Shown: positions 38,788 through 48,138, counted from the stretch's first letter. The stretch: DNA of 64,000 nt from Burkholderia cenocepacia (GCF_014211915.1 NZ_CP060039.1:186001-250000), one strand, 5' to 3'. A program made the numbers and translations. Notes: generated from the letters alone by a model not told the origin.

Positions 38788-39780
38788 TCAGACCACCCCG
38801 GCCCCGTGCGCCTGCAGATCGGCGTGATAGCTCGAGCGCACCATCGCGCCGACGGCCGCGTGCGTGAAGCCCATCTTGTACGCCTCTTCCTCGTACATCT
38901 TGAACGTATCCGGATGCACGTACGCACGCACCGGCAGGTGGTGTTCGGACGGCTGCAGGTACTGGCCGATCGTCAGCATGTCGACGTCGTGCGCGCGCAG
39001 GTCGCGCATCACCTGCAGGATTTCCTCTTCGGTCTCGCCGAGGCCCACCATCAGGCCCGACTTCGTCGCGACGTCCGGATGCAGCGCCTTGAAGTCCTTC
39101 AAGAGCTTCAGCGAGTGCGCGTAGTCCGAACCCGGGCGCGCTTCCTTGTACAGGCGCGGCACCGTTTCGAGGTTGTGGTTCATCACGTCGGGCGGCGCGG
39201 CGTTCAGGATCGAGATCGCGCGGTCGAGACGGCCGCGGAAGTCCGGCGTCAGGATCTCGATGCGCGTGTCCGGCGACTGCGCACGCGTTTCGCGAATGCA
39301 CTCGACGAAGTGGGCGGCGCCGCCGTCGCGCAGGTCGTCGCGGTCGACGCTCGTGATCACCACGTACTTGAGCTTCAGCGCGGCGATCGTGCGCGCAAGG
39401 TTCTTCGGTTCATCGGCGTCGAGCGGATCGGGACGGCCGTGGCCGACGTCGCAGAACGGGCAGCGGCGCGTGCACTTGTCGCCCATGATCATGAACGTCG
39501 CGGTGCCCTTGCCGAAGCATTCGCCGATGTTCGGGCAGCTCGCTTCCTCGCACACCGTGTGCAGGTTGTGCTCGCGCAGGATCGTCTTGATCTCGTTGAA
39601 ACGCGAGCTGCCGGTAGCCGCCTTCACGCGGATCCACTCGGGCTTCTTCAGCTTTTCGATCGGAATGACCTTGATCGGGATGCGTGCCGTCTTCGCCTGC
39701 GCCTTCTGCTTGGCGGTCGGATCGTAGGCCGGGGTCGCGGCCGTATCGGCCGGTGCGGGAGAAGCGGTAACGTCAGTCAT
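38788..39780 (-). CDS. lipA: Lipoyl synthase
   Basis: Radical-SAM enzyme that inserts two sulfurs into octanoyl groups on lipoyl domains. The 330-residue product has the auxiliary cluster motif [12 protein letters not shown], the radical-SAM CxxxCxxC as CTRRCPFC, and the C-terminal RSSY motif (VRSSYHAD). The gene overlaps lipB by 8 bp, so both steps of lipoylation are coupled. A terminator follows. Confidence 0.97.
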   Translation of the reverse strand: MTDVTASPAPADTAATPAYDPTAKQKAQAKTARIPIKVIPIEKLKKPEWIRVKAATGSSRFNEIKTILREHNLHTVCEEASCPNIGECFGKGTATFMIMGDKCTRRCPFCDVGHGRPDPLDADEPKNLARTIAALKLKYVVITSVDRDDLRDGGAAHFVECIRETRAQSPDTRIEILTPDFRGRLDRAISILNAAPPDVMNHNLETVPRLYKEARPGSDYAHSLKLLKDFKALHPDVATKSGLMVGLGETEEEILQVMRDLRAHDVDMLTIGQYLQPSEHHLPVRAYVHPDTFKMYEEEAYKMGFTHAAVGAMVRSSYHADLQAHGAGVV

Positions 39781-40537
39781 TCGATTGTTCCAGTGCGTGC
39801 GGCTTGTCGGCGGCCGCGGATGCGCCGTCGAGGTTGGCGATCAGACGGCCCACCAGCGTGTGGGCGACGTCGTTCCAGTCGGCGGCAACCGCGAGGCTCG
39901 CCATGTCGACGGTTTCCAGTCCGGCATAGCCGCACGGGTTGATCGCGAGAAACGGGCGCAGATCCATCTTCACGTTCAGGCTCAGCCCGTGATAGCTGCA
40001 GCCGTTGCGGATCTTCAGGCCGAGGGCCGCGATTTTCGCGCCCTCGTGCACGCCGGATGCCACGTAGATCCCGGGCGCGCCCGCCTTGCGGACCGAAGCG
40101 AGATTATACGCCGCGAGGGTTTCGATCACGGCCTCCTCGATCTTCGTCACGAGCGTGCGCACCATCAGCTTGCGCCGGCGCAGGTCCAGCAGCAGATAGA
40201 CGACGATCTGGCCGGGGCCGTGGTAGGTGATTTGTCCGCCGCGGTCGACCTTGACGAGCGGCACGCCGCTGTCGGCCACCAGCAGGTGCGCCGGGTCGCC
40301 GGCCTGGCCGAGCGTGTAGACGGGCGGATGCTCGACCACCCAGATCTCGTCGCCGGTGTCGGCCGTGCGCGTGTCGGTGAACGCGCGCATCGCGTCGAAG
40401 CTCGCGTCGTACGCCTCGCGGCCTCGCCACCTCACGGTGACCGGCTGGGCCGGCTGATCCGGCTGGGCCGGGGCGCCGGCGGGCGATGCGGAAACGGCGA
40501 CAGGCGTGGACACGATGGAAACCGGCGAAACGGACAT
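39773..40537 (-). CDS. lipB: Octanoyl-[acyl-carrier-protein]:protein octanoyltransferase
   Basis: Transfers octanoate from ACP to lipoyl domains. The 254-residue product has [37 protein letters not shown] (with the conserved Lys) and [10 protein letters not shown] (with the catalytic Cys). Residues 1-35 are a Pro/Ala/Ser/Val-rich extension not found in most LipB proteins; a later start is possible but I see no better in-frame codon with a ribosome-binding site. It overlaps lipA. Confidence 0.94.
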   Translation of the reverse strand: MSVSPVSIVSTPVAVSASPAGAPAQPDQPAQPVTVRWRGREAYDASFDAMRAFTDTRTADTGDEIWVVEHPPVYTLGQAGDPAHLLVADSGVPLVKVDRGGQITYHGPGQIVVYLLLDLRRRKLMVRTLVTKIEEAVIETLAAYNLASVRKAGAPGIYVASGVHEGAKIAALGLKIRNGCSYHGLSLNVKMDLRPFLAINPCGYAGLETVDMASLAVAADWNDVAHTLVGRLIANLDGASAAADKPHALEQSND

Positions 40538-40621
40538 GGGCGGTAGTTTACCGAAAACCCGTGGGTCTCGCCGGCCTGGGGAGGGGGACGGATCGCCGGT
40601 ATCCGTCGGATGAAATGACGG

Positions 40622-40948
40622 TCAGACCGTGCGCCAGCCGTCGTGGAACAGCGCGCTCACGCGTTCGCGCAGCCGGGTCAGGCCGCCCAGCGCGACTTCC
40701 CGCGGCGGCCGCGACACCGAGAACGCGACGCGTGCGCCCTCGCGCCCTTCCGCGCTGAGCCACAGCCGTTCGCCGCGACGCAGCTTGAGCGTCTCGCCGT
40801 CGACCAGGAAGTAGTCGTCCACGTCGTTGCTGCGCGTCGCCCAGATCGGCCCGCACTGGACGGTCAGCCGCGTGCTGCGCTGCACCTTCATCGGCACGGT
40901 CTCGCCCGCGGGAATTTCAAAGGTGATGCTTGAAGAAATTTCTTGCAT
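40622..40948 (-). CDS. DUF2917 family protein
   Basis: A 108-residue cytoplasmic protein of unknown function, starting MQEISSSITFEIPAGETVPM and containing CGPIWATRSNDVDDYFLVDGE and LKLRRGERLWLSAEG, which match the DUF2917 type. The ATG at 40948 has GGAG upstream; a TTG five codons earlier is possible. It is divergent from a LysR gene 102 bp away, a pairing that suggests the regulator controls it. It ends 84 bp before lipB. Confidence 0.8.
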   Translation of the reverse strand: MQEISSSITFEIPAGETVPMKVQRSTRLTVQCGPIWATRSNDVDDYFLVDGETLKLRRGERLWLSAEGREGARVAFSVSRPPREVALGGLTRLRERVSALFHDGWRTV

Positions 40949-40979
40949 GATCGACTCCGCCAATAAGTGCTTCGATGGC

Positions 40980-41045
40980 TACAATCGTAGTCATTCAAAG
41001 GCGCCCGACCAAACGACCAATTTTCACGTCGATGTGAGGAAAATT
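40980..41045. promoter_or_regulatory. Divergent LysR/DUF2917 promoter region with a dyad
   Basis: TACAAT (40980-40985) is a possible plus-strand -10 element within the small palindrome CTACAATCGTAG. Farther on, AATTTTC (41019-41025) and GAAAATT (41039-41045) form a perfect dyad, strengthened by inner TCAC/GTGA arms. The dyad overlaps the ribosome-binding site of the LysR gene, so it may be an autoregulatory operator. Confidence 0.45.
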
Positions 41046-41050
41046 AGCAA

Positions 41051-42040
41051 ATGGACCTCCGCCAGCTCCCGGCGCTGAACGCGATTCGCGCATTCGAAGC
41101 CGCCGCCCGCCACGAGAACTTCTCGCGCGCCGCCGACGAGCTGTTCGTCACGCACGGCGCGGTCAGCCATCAGGTGCGCGCGCTCGAGGAAGAGCTCGGC
41201 GTGCAGCTGTTCACGCGCAACGGCAAGCGGCTGTGCCTGACCGACGCCGGCATGCGCTACGCGCAGCAGATCCGCACCGCGCTGATGGTGATCGCCGACG
41301 CGACACGCGACGTGCGCGCGAGCGACCGCGACCGGCGGCTGGTGGTGTCGATGCTGTCGTCGTTCGCCGCGCGCTTCATCACGCCGCGCATCGGCACGTT
41401 CATCGAGCGGCATCCGGAAATCGACGTCGAGCTGCAGTCGACCAACTCGCTCACCGATTTCGCGCGCGACGACGTCGATCTGGCGATCCGCTTCGGCTTC
41501 GGCAGCTATCCGGGGCTGCACGTGGAGCCGCTGTTCGAGGAGGTGTTCTTTCCGGCGTGCGCGCCGACGCTGAACGGCGGCAAGCTGCCGCAGACGCCCG
41601 CCGATCTCGTGCACTACCCGCTGCTGCGCTCGGACGACGAGCTGTGGCGGCCGTGGTTCGACGCGGCCGGGCTCGATACGCTGACCGAGCCGAAACGGGG
41701 AATTCTGTACCAGGATTCGTCGAACCTGCTGCTGGCCGCGATCGAGGGCCAGGGCATCGCGCTGGTGCGCCGCTCGCTCGCGGTGCACGACCTGCTCGAC
41801 GGGCGCATCGTGCGCCTGTTCGACATCGACGGGCCGAGCCCGTGGCACTATTTTTTCGTGTGCCCGCCGCCGCTGCTGAACACGCCGCGCGTGCAAGCGT
41901 TCCGGACCTGGCTGTTCGAGGAAGTGGCCGAATACAAGCGGCTGTGCGACGAGCTGGACGCGCGGCGCGCGGCGGGGAAATGCCCCGCCGAGTGCGCGCT
42001 GGAGGGAGGATGGAAAGGGATCAGCGGCCGATTGCGCTGA
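41051..42040 (+). CDS. LysR-family regulator, GcvA-like
   Basis: A 329-residue regulator starting MDLRQLPALNAIRAFEAAAR with a typical winged helix-turn-helix (FSRAADELFVTHGAVSHQVR) and a GcvA-type effector domain (LTDFARDDVDLAIRFGFGSY). It is divergent from the DUF2917 gene and converges on ybeD. Target genes are probably local; effector unknown. Confidence 0.88.
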   Translation: MDLRQLPALNAIRAFEAAARHENFSRAADELFVTHGAVSHQVRALEEELGVQLFTRNGKRLCLTDAGMRYAQQIRTALMVIADATRDVRASDRDRRLVVSMLSSFAARFITPRIGTFIERHPEIDVELQSTNSLTDFARDDVDLAIRFGFGSYPGLHVEPLFEEVFFPACAPTLNGGKLPQTPADLVHYPLLRSDDELWRPWFDAAGLDTLTEPKRGILYQDSSNLLLAAIEGQGIALVRRSLAVHDLLDGRIVRLFDIDGPSPWHYFFVCPPPLLNTPRVQAFRTWLFEEVAEYKRLCDELDARRAAGKCPAECALEGGWKGISGRLR

Positions 42041-42062
42041 TCCCGGACGCCGGAACGAGCGC

Positions 42063-42374
42063 TTAAAGGACGACCTTGACCATCGGATGGCCGGTCAGCG
42101 CACGGTAGATGTTGTCGAGCTGTTCCTGGCTCGTCGCGCGCACGGTGATCGTGAGGCCCGTGTAATTGCCGCCGCTCGACGCACGCTCCTCGATCTTCTC
42201 GACGTCGATCTCGTTGTCGTGAACGGCCACGACCTTGAAGATCGTGTCCTTGAATTCGGGGTGCGCCTTGCCCATGATCTTGATCGGGAAATCGCACGGA
42301 AACTCCAGCAGCGACTCCTTCCGGGTCTCGATCGCGCCGGTCACCTCGACGGTTTTGGTCGGTTCGCTCATCAT
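42063..42374 (-). CDS. ybeD: YbeD/DUF493 family protein
   Basis: A 103-residue cytoplasmic protein with the ferredoxin-like ACT-related fold of YbeD (FPCDFPIKIMGKAHPEFKDT, YTGLTITVRATSQEQLDNIY, ending ALTGHPMVKVVL). Function unknown; in many proteobacteria it is next to lipB and dacA/dacC. It overlaps the upstream aminotransferase gene by ATGA. Here it is separated from lipB by the DUF2917/LysR pair. Confidence 0.9.
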   Translation of the reverse strand: MMSEPTKTVEVTGAIETRKESLLEFPCDFPIKIMGKAHPEFKDTIFKVVAVHDNEIDVEKIEERASSGGNYTGLTITVRATSQEQLDNIYRALTGHPMVKVVL

Positions 42375-43297
42375 TTTCTCCGGGTCAGGTCAAACTGTTC
42401 AAATTCGCGTGCCTTCGCACGCTGGTACGCGTCATACAGCGCCGCGAACACGGGGCCCGGCTTGCCGCCCTGCACGGGCAGATCGTCGAGCGACGTCACA
42501 GGCAGGATTTCCTTGGTGGCCGACGTCAGCATGATCTCGTCGGCCGAGCGCAGCTCGACCTCGCTGATCTCGCGCGCGACGAACCGGATCCCGCACTCTT
42601 CGGCCAGCTGCTCGACCAGCGCGTAGCGGATCCCTTCGAGGATCTTGTTGCTGCGCGGCGGTGCGAACAGTTCGCCGTTCTTCACGATCCATACGTTCGA
42701 CGACGAGCCTTCGGTCACGTTGTCGTCGCGCAGCTGGATCGTCTCGAACGCGTCGCGTTCGGCCGCATGCTGCGCCATCAACACGTTGCCGAGCAGCGAG
42801 ATCGACTTGATGTCGCAATGCAGCCAGCGGCGATCCTCAGCCGTCACGCAGCGCACGCCCTTCGCGCGCTCCGCTTCCGACGGCAGGCGCAGCGGGCTCG
42901 TCATCGCGAACACGGTCGGCACCGCGTTCGCCGGGAACGCGTGACCGCGCTTCGCGACGCCGCGCGTCACCTGCAGGTAGACGAGCGCGTTGCCGTCGCC
43001 GAGGCCTTCGGCATTCGCCGCGACCACCCGCTCGATCAGCGCGCGCCAGCCCGCCGCATCGTGCGGGTTGTCGATGCCGATCTTCTTCAGGCTGCGCGCG
43101 AGCCGGTCCAGATGCTGTTCGATCCGGAACGGCACGTGCGCGCCGTCGTGCGCATAGACGGGCACGACTTCATACACGCCGTCGCCGAAGATGAACCCGC
43201 GGTCGAGCACCGGGACACGGGCTTCGGACAGCGGCACCAGTTCCTCCTGCGCCGAGACGCTGAGGTAGACGATCGGTTCGAATTCGGCTTGGCTCAT
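42371..43297 (-). CDS. dat: D-amino-acid transaminase (class IV, PLP)
   Basis: A 308-residue PLP-dependent aminotransferase of fold type IV. The product has VPVLDRGFIFGDGVYEVVPV, LHCDIKSISLLGNVLMAQHA with the PLP lysine, and DDNVTEGSSSNVWIV for phosphate binding. D-alanine transaminase is the closest assignment, which suits its place between dacC and ybeD; branched-chain activity cannot be excluded. It follows dacC by 48 bp. Confidence 0.85.
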   Translation of the reverse strand: MSQAEFEPIVYLSVSAQEELVPLSEARVPVLDRGFIFGDGVYEVVPVYAHDGAHVPFRIEQHLDRLARSLKKIGIDNPHDAAGWRALIERVVAANAEGLGDGNALVYLQVTRGVAKRGHAFPANAVPTVFAMTSPLRLPSEAERAKGVRCVTAEDRRWLHCDIKSISLLGNVLMAQHAAERDAFETIQLRDDNVTEGSSSNVWIVKNGELFAPPRSNKILEGIRYALVEQLAEECGIRFVAREISEVELRSADEIMLTSATKEILPVTSLDDLPVQGGKPGPVFAALYDAYQRAKAREFEQFDLTRRK

Positions 43298-43345
43298 GGC
43301 TATGACAGATGGGGATGAAGTCGTGAAAACAAAGGCCCGTCGTGC

Positions 43346-44656
43346 TTACTTCTTCTTGCTGAACATCAGCAGGATCGAGTCCCAGATACGTCCGAAGATA
43401 CCCGCTTCCGGCACGGCTTGCAGCGCGACGACCGGGAATTCGGACAGCGTCTTGCCATCGGCGACGATCTTCACGGTGCCGACCTGCTGGCCTTCAGTGA
43501 GCGGCGCGATCAGCGGCGCGTTGACGTCGACCTCGGTCTTGACCTTGTCGCCGAGGCCGCGCGGCACGGTCGCCCACTGGTCGCCCTTCACGCCGACCTG
43601 CACGGTGTTGTCCTTGCCCTTGTAGATGCGCGGCGTCGAGATCGCCTGGCCGCCCTTGAACAGGCGTACCGAATCGAACGCGCTGTAGCCGTAGTTCAGC
43701 ATCTTCATGCTGTCCTGCGTACGCTCGCTTTCCTTCTGCTCGCCCATCATCACCGACACCAGGCGGCGCTGGCCGTCGACGCCCGGGATCGCGCGCTTCG
43801 CCGACGCGATCAGGCAGTAACCGGCCGCCTGCGTATGGCCGGTCTTCAGGCCGTCGACCGTCGGGTCGAGCCACAGCAGCCGGTTGCGGTTGCCCTGGCG
43901 GATGTTGTTGTACTTGAATTCCTTCTCCGAGAAGATGCTGTAGTACTGCGGAAAATCGCGGATCAGGTGGGCCGACAGCTTCGCGAGGTCGCCGGCCGTC
44001 GTGTAGTGGTTCGGGTCGGGCATGCCGTTCACGTCGGCGAAGTGCGTGCCCTTCATGCCGAGGCGCCCTGCCTCGTCGTTCATCATCGTGACGAACTGCC
44101 CTTCGCTGCCGCCGACGAGCTCGGCCAGCGCGATCGCGGCATCGTTGCCCGACTGGATGATCATCCCGTACACGAGGTCGTGCACGGACACCGGCTTGTT
44201 CGCCTCGATGAACATGCGCGACTCGTCGCGGCCGACGCGGCGCACCGCGTCGCTCGGCGTGACGATCTGCTCCATCGAGATCTTCTTCTTGTCGAGCGCC
44301 TCGAACACGAGGTAGGCCGTCATCAGCTTCGTCAGCGACGCCGGCTCGACGCGCTCGTCCGCATTGCCCGATGCGAGCACCGTGTTGCTCGTCGCGTCGA
44401 CGAGCACCCACGAGCGCGCGTTCACGCCCGGCGGCGGCACCGCGCCCGGCATGTAGGTCGCGGGCGCGCCGGTGAACTGCTCGGCGGCCGGCGCCGCATG
44501 CGCGGCCTTGGCCTTGGCGGCCGGCTTCGCCTCGGCGACGACGATCGTCGAGGCGAGCGCGACGGGCAGCATCACGCCGAGCGCGACGTTGCGCGCGGCG
44601 GTGCCGAAGGCGATGGAGGAAGCGAGGGACTTGAGGCCTTGGGAAGACAGACGCAT
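43346..44656 (-). CDS. dacC: D-alanyl-D-alanine carboxypeptidase (PBP5/6 type)
   Basis: Trims the terminal D-Ala from peptidoglycan pentapeptides in the periplasm. The 436-residue product has a signal peptide, an Ala/Lys linker, the three penicillin-binding motifs SLTK, SGN and KTG (EPASLTKLMTAYL, IIQSGNDAAIAL, VDGLKTGHTQAAGY), and a C-terminal amphipathic anchor (IFGRIWDSILLMFSKKK). The ATG at 44656 starts MRLSSQGLKSLASSIAFG; upstream in-frame codons to 44974 are not family-like. A candidate promoter lies about 220 bp upstream. Confidence 0.93.
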   Translation of the reverse strand: MRLSSQGLKSLASSIAFGTAARNVALGVMLPVALASTIVVAEAKPAAKAKAAHAAPAAEQFTGAPATYMPGAVPPPGVNARSWVLVDATSNTVLASGNADERVEPASLTKLMTAYLVFEALDKKKISMEQIVTPSDAVRRVGRDESRMFIEANKPVSVHDLVYGMIIQSGNDAAIALAELVGGSEGQFVTMMNDEAGRLGMKGTHFADVNGMPDPNHYTTAGDLAKLSAHLIRDFPQYYSIFSEKEFKYNNIRQGNRNRLLWLDPTVDGLKTGHTQAAGYCLIASAKRAIPGVDGQRRLVSVMMGEQKESERTQDSMKMLNYGYSAFDSVRLFKGGQAISTPRIYKGKDNTVQVGVKGDQWATVPRGLGDKVKTEVDVNAPLIAPLTEGQQVGTVKIVADGKTLSEFPVVALQAVPEAGIFGRIWDSILLMFSKKK

Positions 44657-45202
44657 GATCGATTCAGGCTGATGGCAGAAAGTGCGGTGCGAGACGCGCA
44701 GGGTTGAACGGCAAGGCGGCGGGCGTCTCGGGCACTCGCCCGACACCGTCGGGCGACGCGAAACGCGCCGGTTGGACTCGTGCGGGCGCGTTCGGTTCGC
44801 GGCCGTCGCGAGCGGGCGGACAGGCGGCGAAACGAGCGCCGCATGGGCCCAGCCGGGCCGCGGGCAACGCGAAATGCGGCCATTATACGTGGCCGCGAAC
44901 GGCGTTTTCGCGAACCTGGCGGCGGACACCCGCATACCGGTTGCGAGAGCATCGCACGGGCATGCAACGGACACACGCGCTCGAAGCCGCGCGAAAGGCG
45001 TGCGCAGGCGGCGTGCAAGTCGGGTTGCGCCGCCATGCGGCCGGCGGCGCGCCGTGCGGGGCGGCGCGATGTTGCGTGAAGTTTCGGGAAGGGGCGCGCC
45101 TCAGCCGCCCGGGCGCCGGTGCGCGGTACGGTCGCCGGCGCTCACGCCGGCCATCGCATGCAGGCCAGGGCCTGTTCACACTGTGACGGGCTTGCGCCGG
45201 CC
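44657..45202. other. 546-bp gap with a candidate dacC promoter
   Basis: No supported gene. On the minus strand 44887-44882 reads TATAAT, a perfect -10 hexamer, about 226 bp before dacC, implying a leader of about 220 nt. There is no clear -35. The several short open frames here have no start signals or recognisable content. Confidence 0.4.
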
Positions 45203-45847
45203 CTAGCGCCACGCGTCGACGATGATGCGCTTCAGCACGTGCAGCTTGCGATGGAGAAAATGCTCGGCGCCGGGAATCACGACGACCGGCAGCTCCTGCG
45301 GCCGCGCCCAGTCGTACACCGACGCGATCGGCACCGTGTCGTCGGTTTCGCCGTGGATCACGAGCGTGTTCTCGGGCACGTCGGCCACCTGCCAGCGGCT
45401 CGCGGCCGTGCCGACGAACACCATCCGCTCGATCGTCTCGCCCGCGTCGCGCAAGCGCTTCGCGACGTGCGACAGCACGAAGGTGCCGAACGAGAAGCCC
45501 GCGAGCACGAGCGGCAGGTCCGCATACGCGGGCTGCGCGCGCATGTGCGCGAGCACCGCGAGCAGGTCGTCGGCCTCGCCCGTGCCGTTGTCGTGCACGC
45601 CTTCGGTCGCGCCGACGCCACGGAAGTTCGACCGGTAGACGACGTAGTTCAACTGCACGAGCGTGCGCGCGAGCGTTTGCGCGACCTTGTTGTCCATCGT
45701 GCCGCCGAACAGCGGATGCGGATGCGCGACGAGCGCGATGCCGCGCGGCGCGGCGTCGCCTTCGCGCACCGCGTCGGGCAGGTCGACCGCGATTTCGATC
45801 TGCCCGATCGGGCCCGCGATCAGCGATTTCTGCGTATGAACGTTCAT
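45203..45847 (-). CDS. Alpha/beta hydrolase (serine hydrolase)
   Basis: A 214-residue cytoplasmic hydrolase with VAHPHPLFGGTMDNKV, the nucleophile elbow GFSFG (LVLAGFSFGTFVLSHVAKRL), an Asp/His end (HGETDDTVP, GAEHFLHRKL). It resembles the YfhR/dienelactone-like family used by many proteobacteria; the substrate is unknown. It starts 13 bp after the ferredoxin stop and is probably co-transcribed. Confidence 0.82.
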   Translation of the reverse strand: MNVHTQKSLIAGPIGQIEIAVDLPDAVREGDAAPRGIALVAHPHPLFGGTMDNKVAQTLARTLVQLNYVVYRSNFRGVGATEGVHDNGTGEADDLLAVLAHMRAQPAYADLPLVLAGFSFGTFVLSHVAKRLRDAGETIERMVFVGTAASRWQVADVPENTLVIHGETDDTVPIASVYDWARPQELPVVVIPGAEHFLHRKLHVLKRIIVDAWR

Positions 45848-45860
45848 TCGGCCGGCCCGC

Positions 45861-46178
45861 TCAGATCTTCAGGCGGTCGACGACCTTGCCGTCGCGCAGG
45901 TGCGACTCGACGATCTCGTCGATGTCGGCCTGGTCGACGTACGTGTACCACGTGCCTTCCGGATACACGACCATCACCGGCCCTTCCTCGCAGCGGTCGA
46001 GACAGCCGGCCTTGTTGATGCGGACCTTGCCGGGACCCGCGAGACCGAGTTCCTTCACACGCTTTTTCGCGTATTCCTGCATGGTCTGTGCATCGCATTG
46101 CGCGCAGCTCGGGCGTTCGGCGCCCGGTTCGCGTTGATTCAGGCAGAAGAAGACGTGGTGCTGGTAGTAGGAATCCAT
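45861..46178 (-). CDS. [2Fe-2S] ferredoxin, thioredoxin-like type
   Basis: A 105-residue protein starting MDSYYQHHVFFCLNQREPGA with cysteines in FFCLNQ, PSCAQC, and AGCLDRCEEG, matching thioredoxin-fold [2Fe-2S] ferredoxins. The redox partner is unknown. The ATG at 46178 gives the usual length; a longer frame to 46316 has no support. A TATAAT at 46267-46272 may be its promoter. It precedes the hydrolase gene. Confidence 0.87.
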   Translation of the reverse strand: MDSYYQHHVFFCLNQREPGAERPSCAQCDAQTMQEYAKKRVKELGLAGPGKVRINKAGCLDRCEEGPVMVVYPEGTWYTYVDQADIDEIVESHLRDGKVVDRLKI

Positions 46179-46266
46179 GATGGTGACGAGCGGCCCGGCA
46201 CGAAGCCGTGCGGAAAGAGGGGCGATGGATTGCCGTTGCGCGAGGCGGCAACGGAGGATGCGGACG

Positions 46267-46272
46267 ATTATA
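46267..46272 (-). promoter_or_regulatory. Possible -10 element for ferredoxin-hydrolase
   Basis: The minus strand reads TATAAT 89 bp upstream of the ferredoxin ATG, after the VanZ gene stop. No convincing -35. Confidence 0.4.
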
Positions 46273-46331
46273 GCGACCGGCGCACGCGGCTGCCCGCGGC
46301 ACGGCCGCCGCCGCACGGCCCCGGCGTCGCG

Positions 46332-47483
46332 TCAGCGGCGCAGCGCGGCCGGCAGCCACGCGTGTTCGACGCGCTGGCCGAGCCAGATCAGCGCCGCGTA
46401 GGGCCAGATCCATGCGAGCCAGCGCGCGATGCTGTTGAAGTGCACGTAGCGGCCCTGTCGCCACCCCGACAGCGTGAAGTCGAAGAACGGGTTGACCGGC
46501 AGCAGGTTCACGAGCGCGACGCCGGCCAGCAGCGCGAGCGCCGCGAGCAGCGCGCGCCACGTCGCCGGCACGCGCAACGCGACGAGCGCCGCCGCGAAAC
46601 CGAGCTCGATGCCGAGCCGCGCGCCGGGCGTCGCCCACACGACGACGAGGCCGGTGGCCGACTGCATGAACGTCGCGGCCGCCTTCAGCACGAGCGTGGC
46701 AACCACCAGCGCGATCAGCAGCCGGATGCGCGGCGCGCGCGCGCGCATCGCGAGCGACGCGATCGCCAGCGCGGCGAACAGCATCAGCCCGCCGAGCACG
46801 GCTTCCCACGCGGAATCGGACAGCCAGCCGTCGACCCGCTCGGGCCATTCGCTGACGCGCCATGCGGCCGGCAGCCACGCGAGCAGCGCGTCCTGCATCG
46901 ACGCGTCGGCGCGCTCCCACAGCGCGGCCGGCCAGTCGCCGATGCCGAACAGGAACGGCGACGGAAACACGATCGCGAACGGCCACAGTGCAGCGAGCAG
47001 CAGCGGCGTCGAACCGTCGGGCTCCAGCCACGCGAAGCGCAGCCGGCGCAGCGCGCCGCGGTCGAGCAGCGCGCCGGTGGCCGGCGCCGCGAGCGCCGCG
47101 CCCAGCAGCGCGCCGAGCGCGTTGGCGCCGAGATCGAGATTCGACGCAACGCGCGTCGGCAGGTAGGTCTGCAGCGCTTCCATCGTGCCCGACAGCAGCA
47201 CGCCGAGCGCGCCCGCGATCAGCGTCGCGGCCACGCCGCGCCAGCGCGGATGCAGCGCGAGCACGCCGAGCGCGCCGAACGGCAGATAGCCGAGTACGTT
47301 CGTGACCACGTCGAATGCGGTCACGTAGCGCTGCATCGGCGCGAACAGGTAATCGAACGGGCCGATGCCGAGCGACACCCAGCCTTCGAACGGATACAGC
47401 GACGCATAGACGATCAGCGCCGCGTAGGCGGCAAACGCCTGCCGCGCGAGCGGCGACGCGCGATGCGTGCCGGGCACGTTCAT
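46332..47483 (-). CDS. VanZ-family multi-pass membrane protein
   Basis: A 383-residue integral membrane protein with about nine helices. Its N-terminal part is VanZ-like (AFAAYAALIVYASLYPFEGW, then VTNVLGYLPFGALGVL and NLDLGANALGALLGAAL with a conserved polar motif). A large C-terminal half has hydrophobic helices not usual for small VanZ proteins. Function unknown. It starts 31 bp after the PqiC-like lipoprotein gene and may belong to the mla-like operon. Confidence 0.8.
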   Translation of the reverse strand: MNVPGTHRASPLARQAFAAYAALIVYASLYPFEGWVSLGIGPFDYLFAPMQRYVTAFDVVTNVLGYLPFGALGVLALHPRWRGVAATLIAGALGVLLSGTMEALQTYLPTRVASNLDLGANALGALLGAALAAPATGALLDRGALRRLRFAWLEPDGSTPLLLAALWPFAIVFPSPFLFGIGDWPAALWERADASMQDALLAWLPAAWRVSEWPERVDGWLSDSAWEAVLGGLMLFAALAIASLAMRARAPRIRLLIALVVATLVLKAAATFMQSATGLVVVWATPGARLGIELGFAAALVALRVPATWRALLAALALLAGVALVNLLPVNPFFDFTLSGWRQGRYVHFNSIARWLAWIWPYAALIWLGQRVEHAWLPAALRR

Positions 47484-47514
47484 CGCGGATGCAATCGCGG
47501 CGGCACGTCGGGCG

Positions 47515-48138
47515 TCACGGCGTGCCCGCGTACGCCTGCACGCCGACCCATGCGGCGATCTGCGACACGAGTTCGTCGCTGGCCGCCGCGAGCGCACGCG
47601 CGCCGCCGGCGGCGTCGGGCGTGCTCGACGGCGCGCGCGCGACGAACGTGCGCTGACCGAGCACCTTGCCGTCCTGCATCAGCGTCGCGCGCGCGGTCAC
47701 CGCGCCGTGGCTTTGCGACTGCCCGTCGAAGACCTGTTCGAATTCGCTGAGGTCGACCTTGAGGGTCGGCGCGCGCACGCCGTCGGCGCCTTCGAGCACC
47801 GTGCCGCGCGACGATAGCGCGCCGCGCAGCCGCTGCGTGAGCAGTTGCGCGGGCGGCGCGGTCCAGCGACTGTCGCGATAGACGGCCACGTGCTGCGCAT
47901 CCGCGTACGCGAGGCGGTACGCGAACTTGTCCGAATCGAGCGCGTCGGGCGCGGCGACGTCGAGCACCTTCAGCGCGGGGCCCGAACCGGTGGTCGTCAC
48001 CGACGATGCAGGCCCGAGGTCGTAGCGGATGTTCGACAGTACCGCGTCGTTGCCGGCGCAACCGGCCGCCAGCGCGAGCGTCAGCACGGCGAGCGCGGCT
48101 GCGGCCGGGCGCAGCGCGCGGTCAAGGATTCGTGGCAT
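47515..48138 (-). CDS. ABC-type transport auxiliary lipoprotein (PqiC-like)
   Basis: A 207-residue outer-membrane lipoprotein candidate with lipobox ALAAGC, followed by YDLGPASS and LKVLDVAAPDALDSDKFAYR, typical of PqiC/YmbA-like proteins that help MCE transport systems. The ATG at 48138 has AGGAA upstream; a start five codons earlier lacks one. The gene follows mlaD by 105 bp, with a hairpin between them. Confidence 0.85.
   Translation of the reverse strand: MPRILDRALRPAAAALAVLTLALAAGCAGNDAVLSNIRYDLGPASSVTTTGSGPALKVLDVAAPDALDSDKFAYRLAYADAQHVAVYRDSRWTAPPAQLLTQRLRGALSSRGTVLEGADGVRAPTLKVDLSEFEQVFDGQSQSHGAVTARATLMQDGKVLGQRTFVARAPSSTPDAAGGARALAAASDELVSQIAAWVGVQAYAGTP

Noticed and set aside
44704..45186. 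A 160-codon plus-strand frame in the dacC upstream gap
   Set aside because: No ribosome-binding site, no recognisable motif, and biased Arg/Ala/Gly composition typical of random GC-rich DNA.
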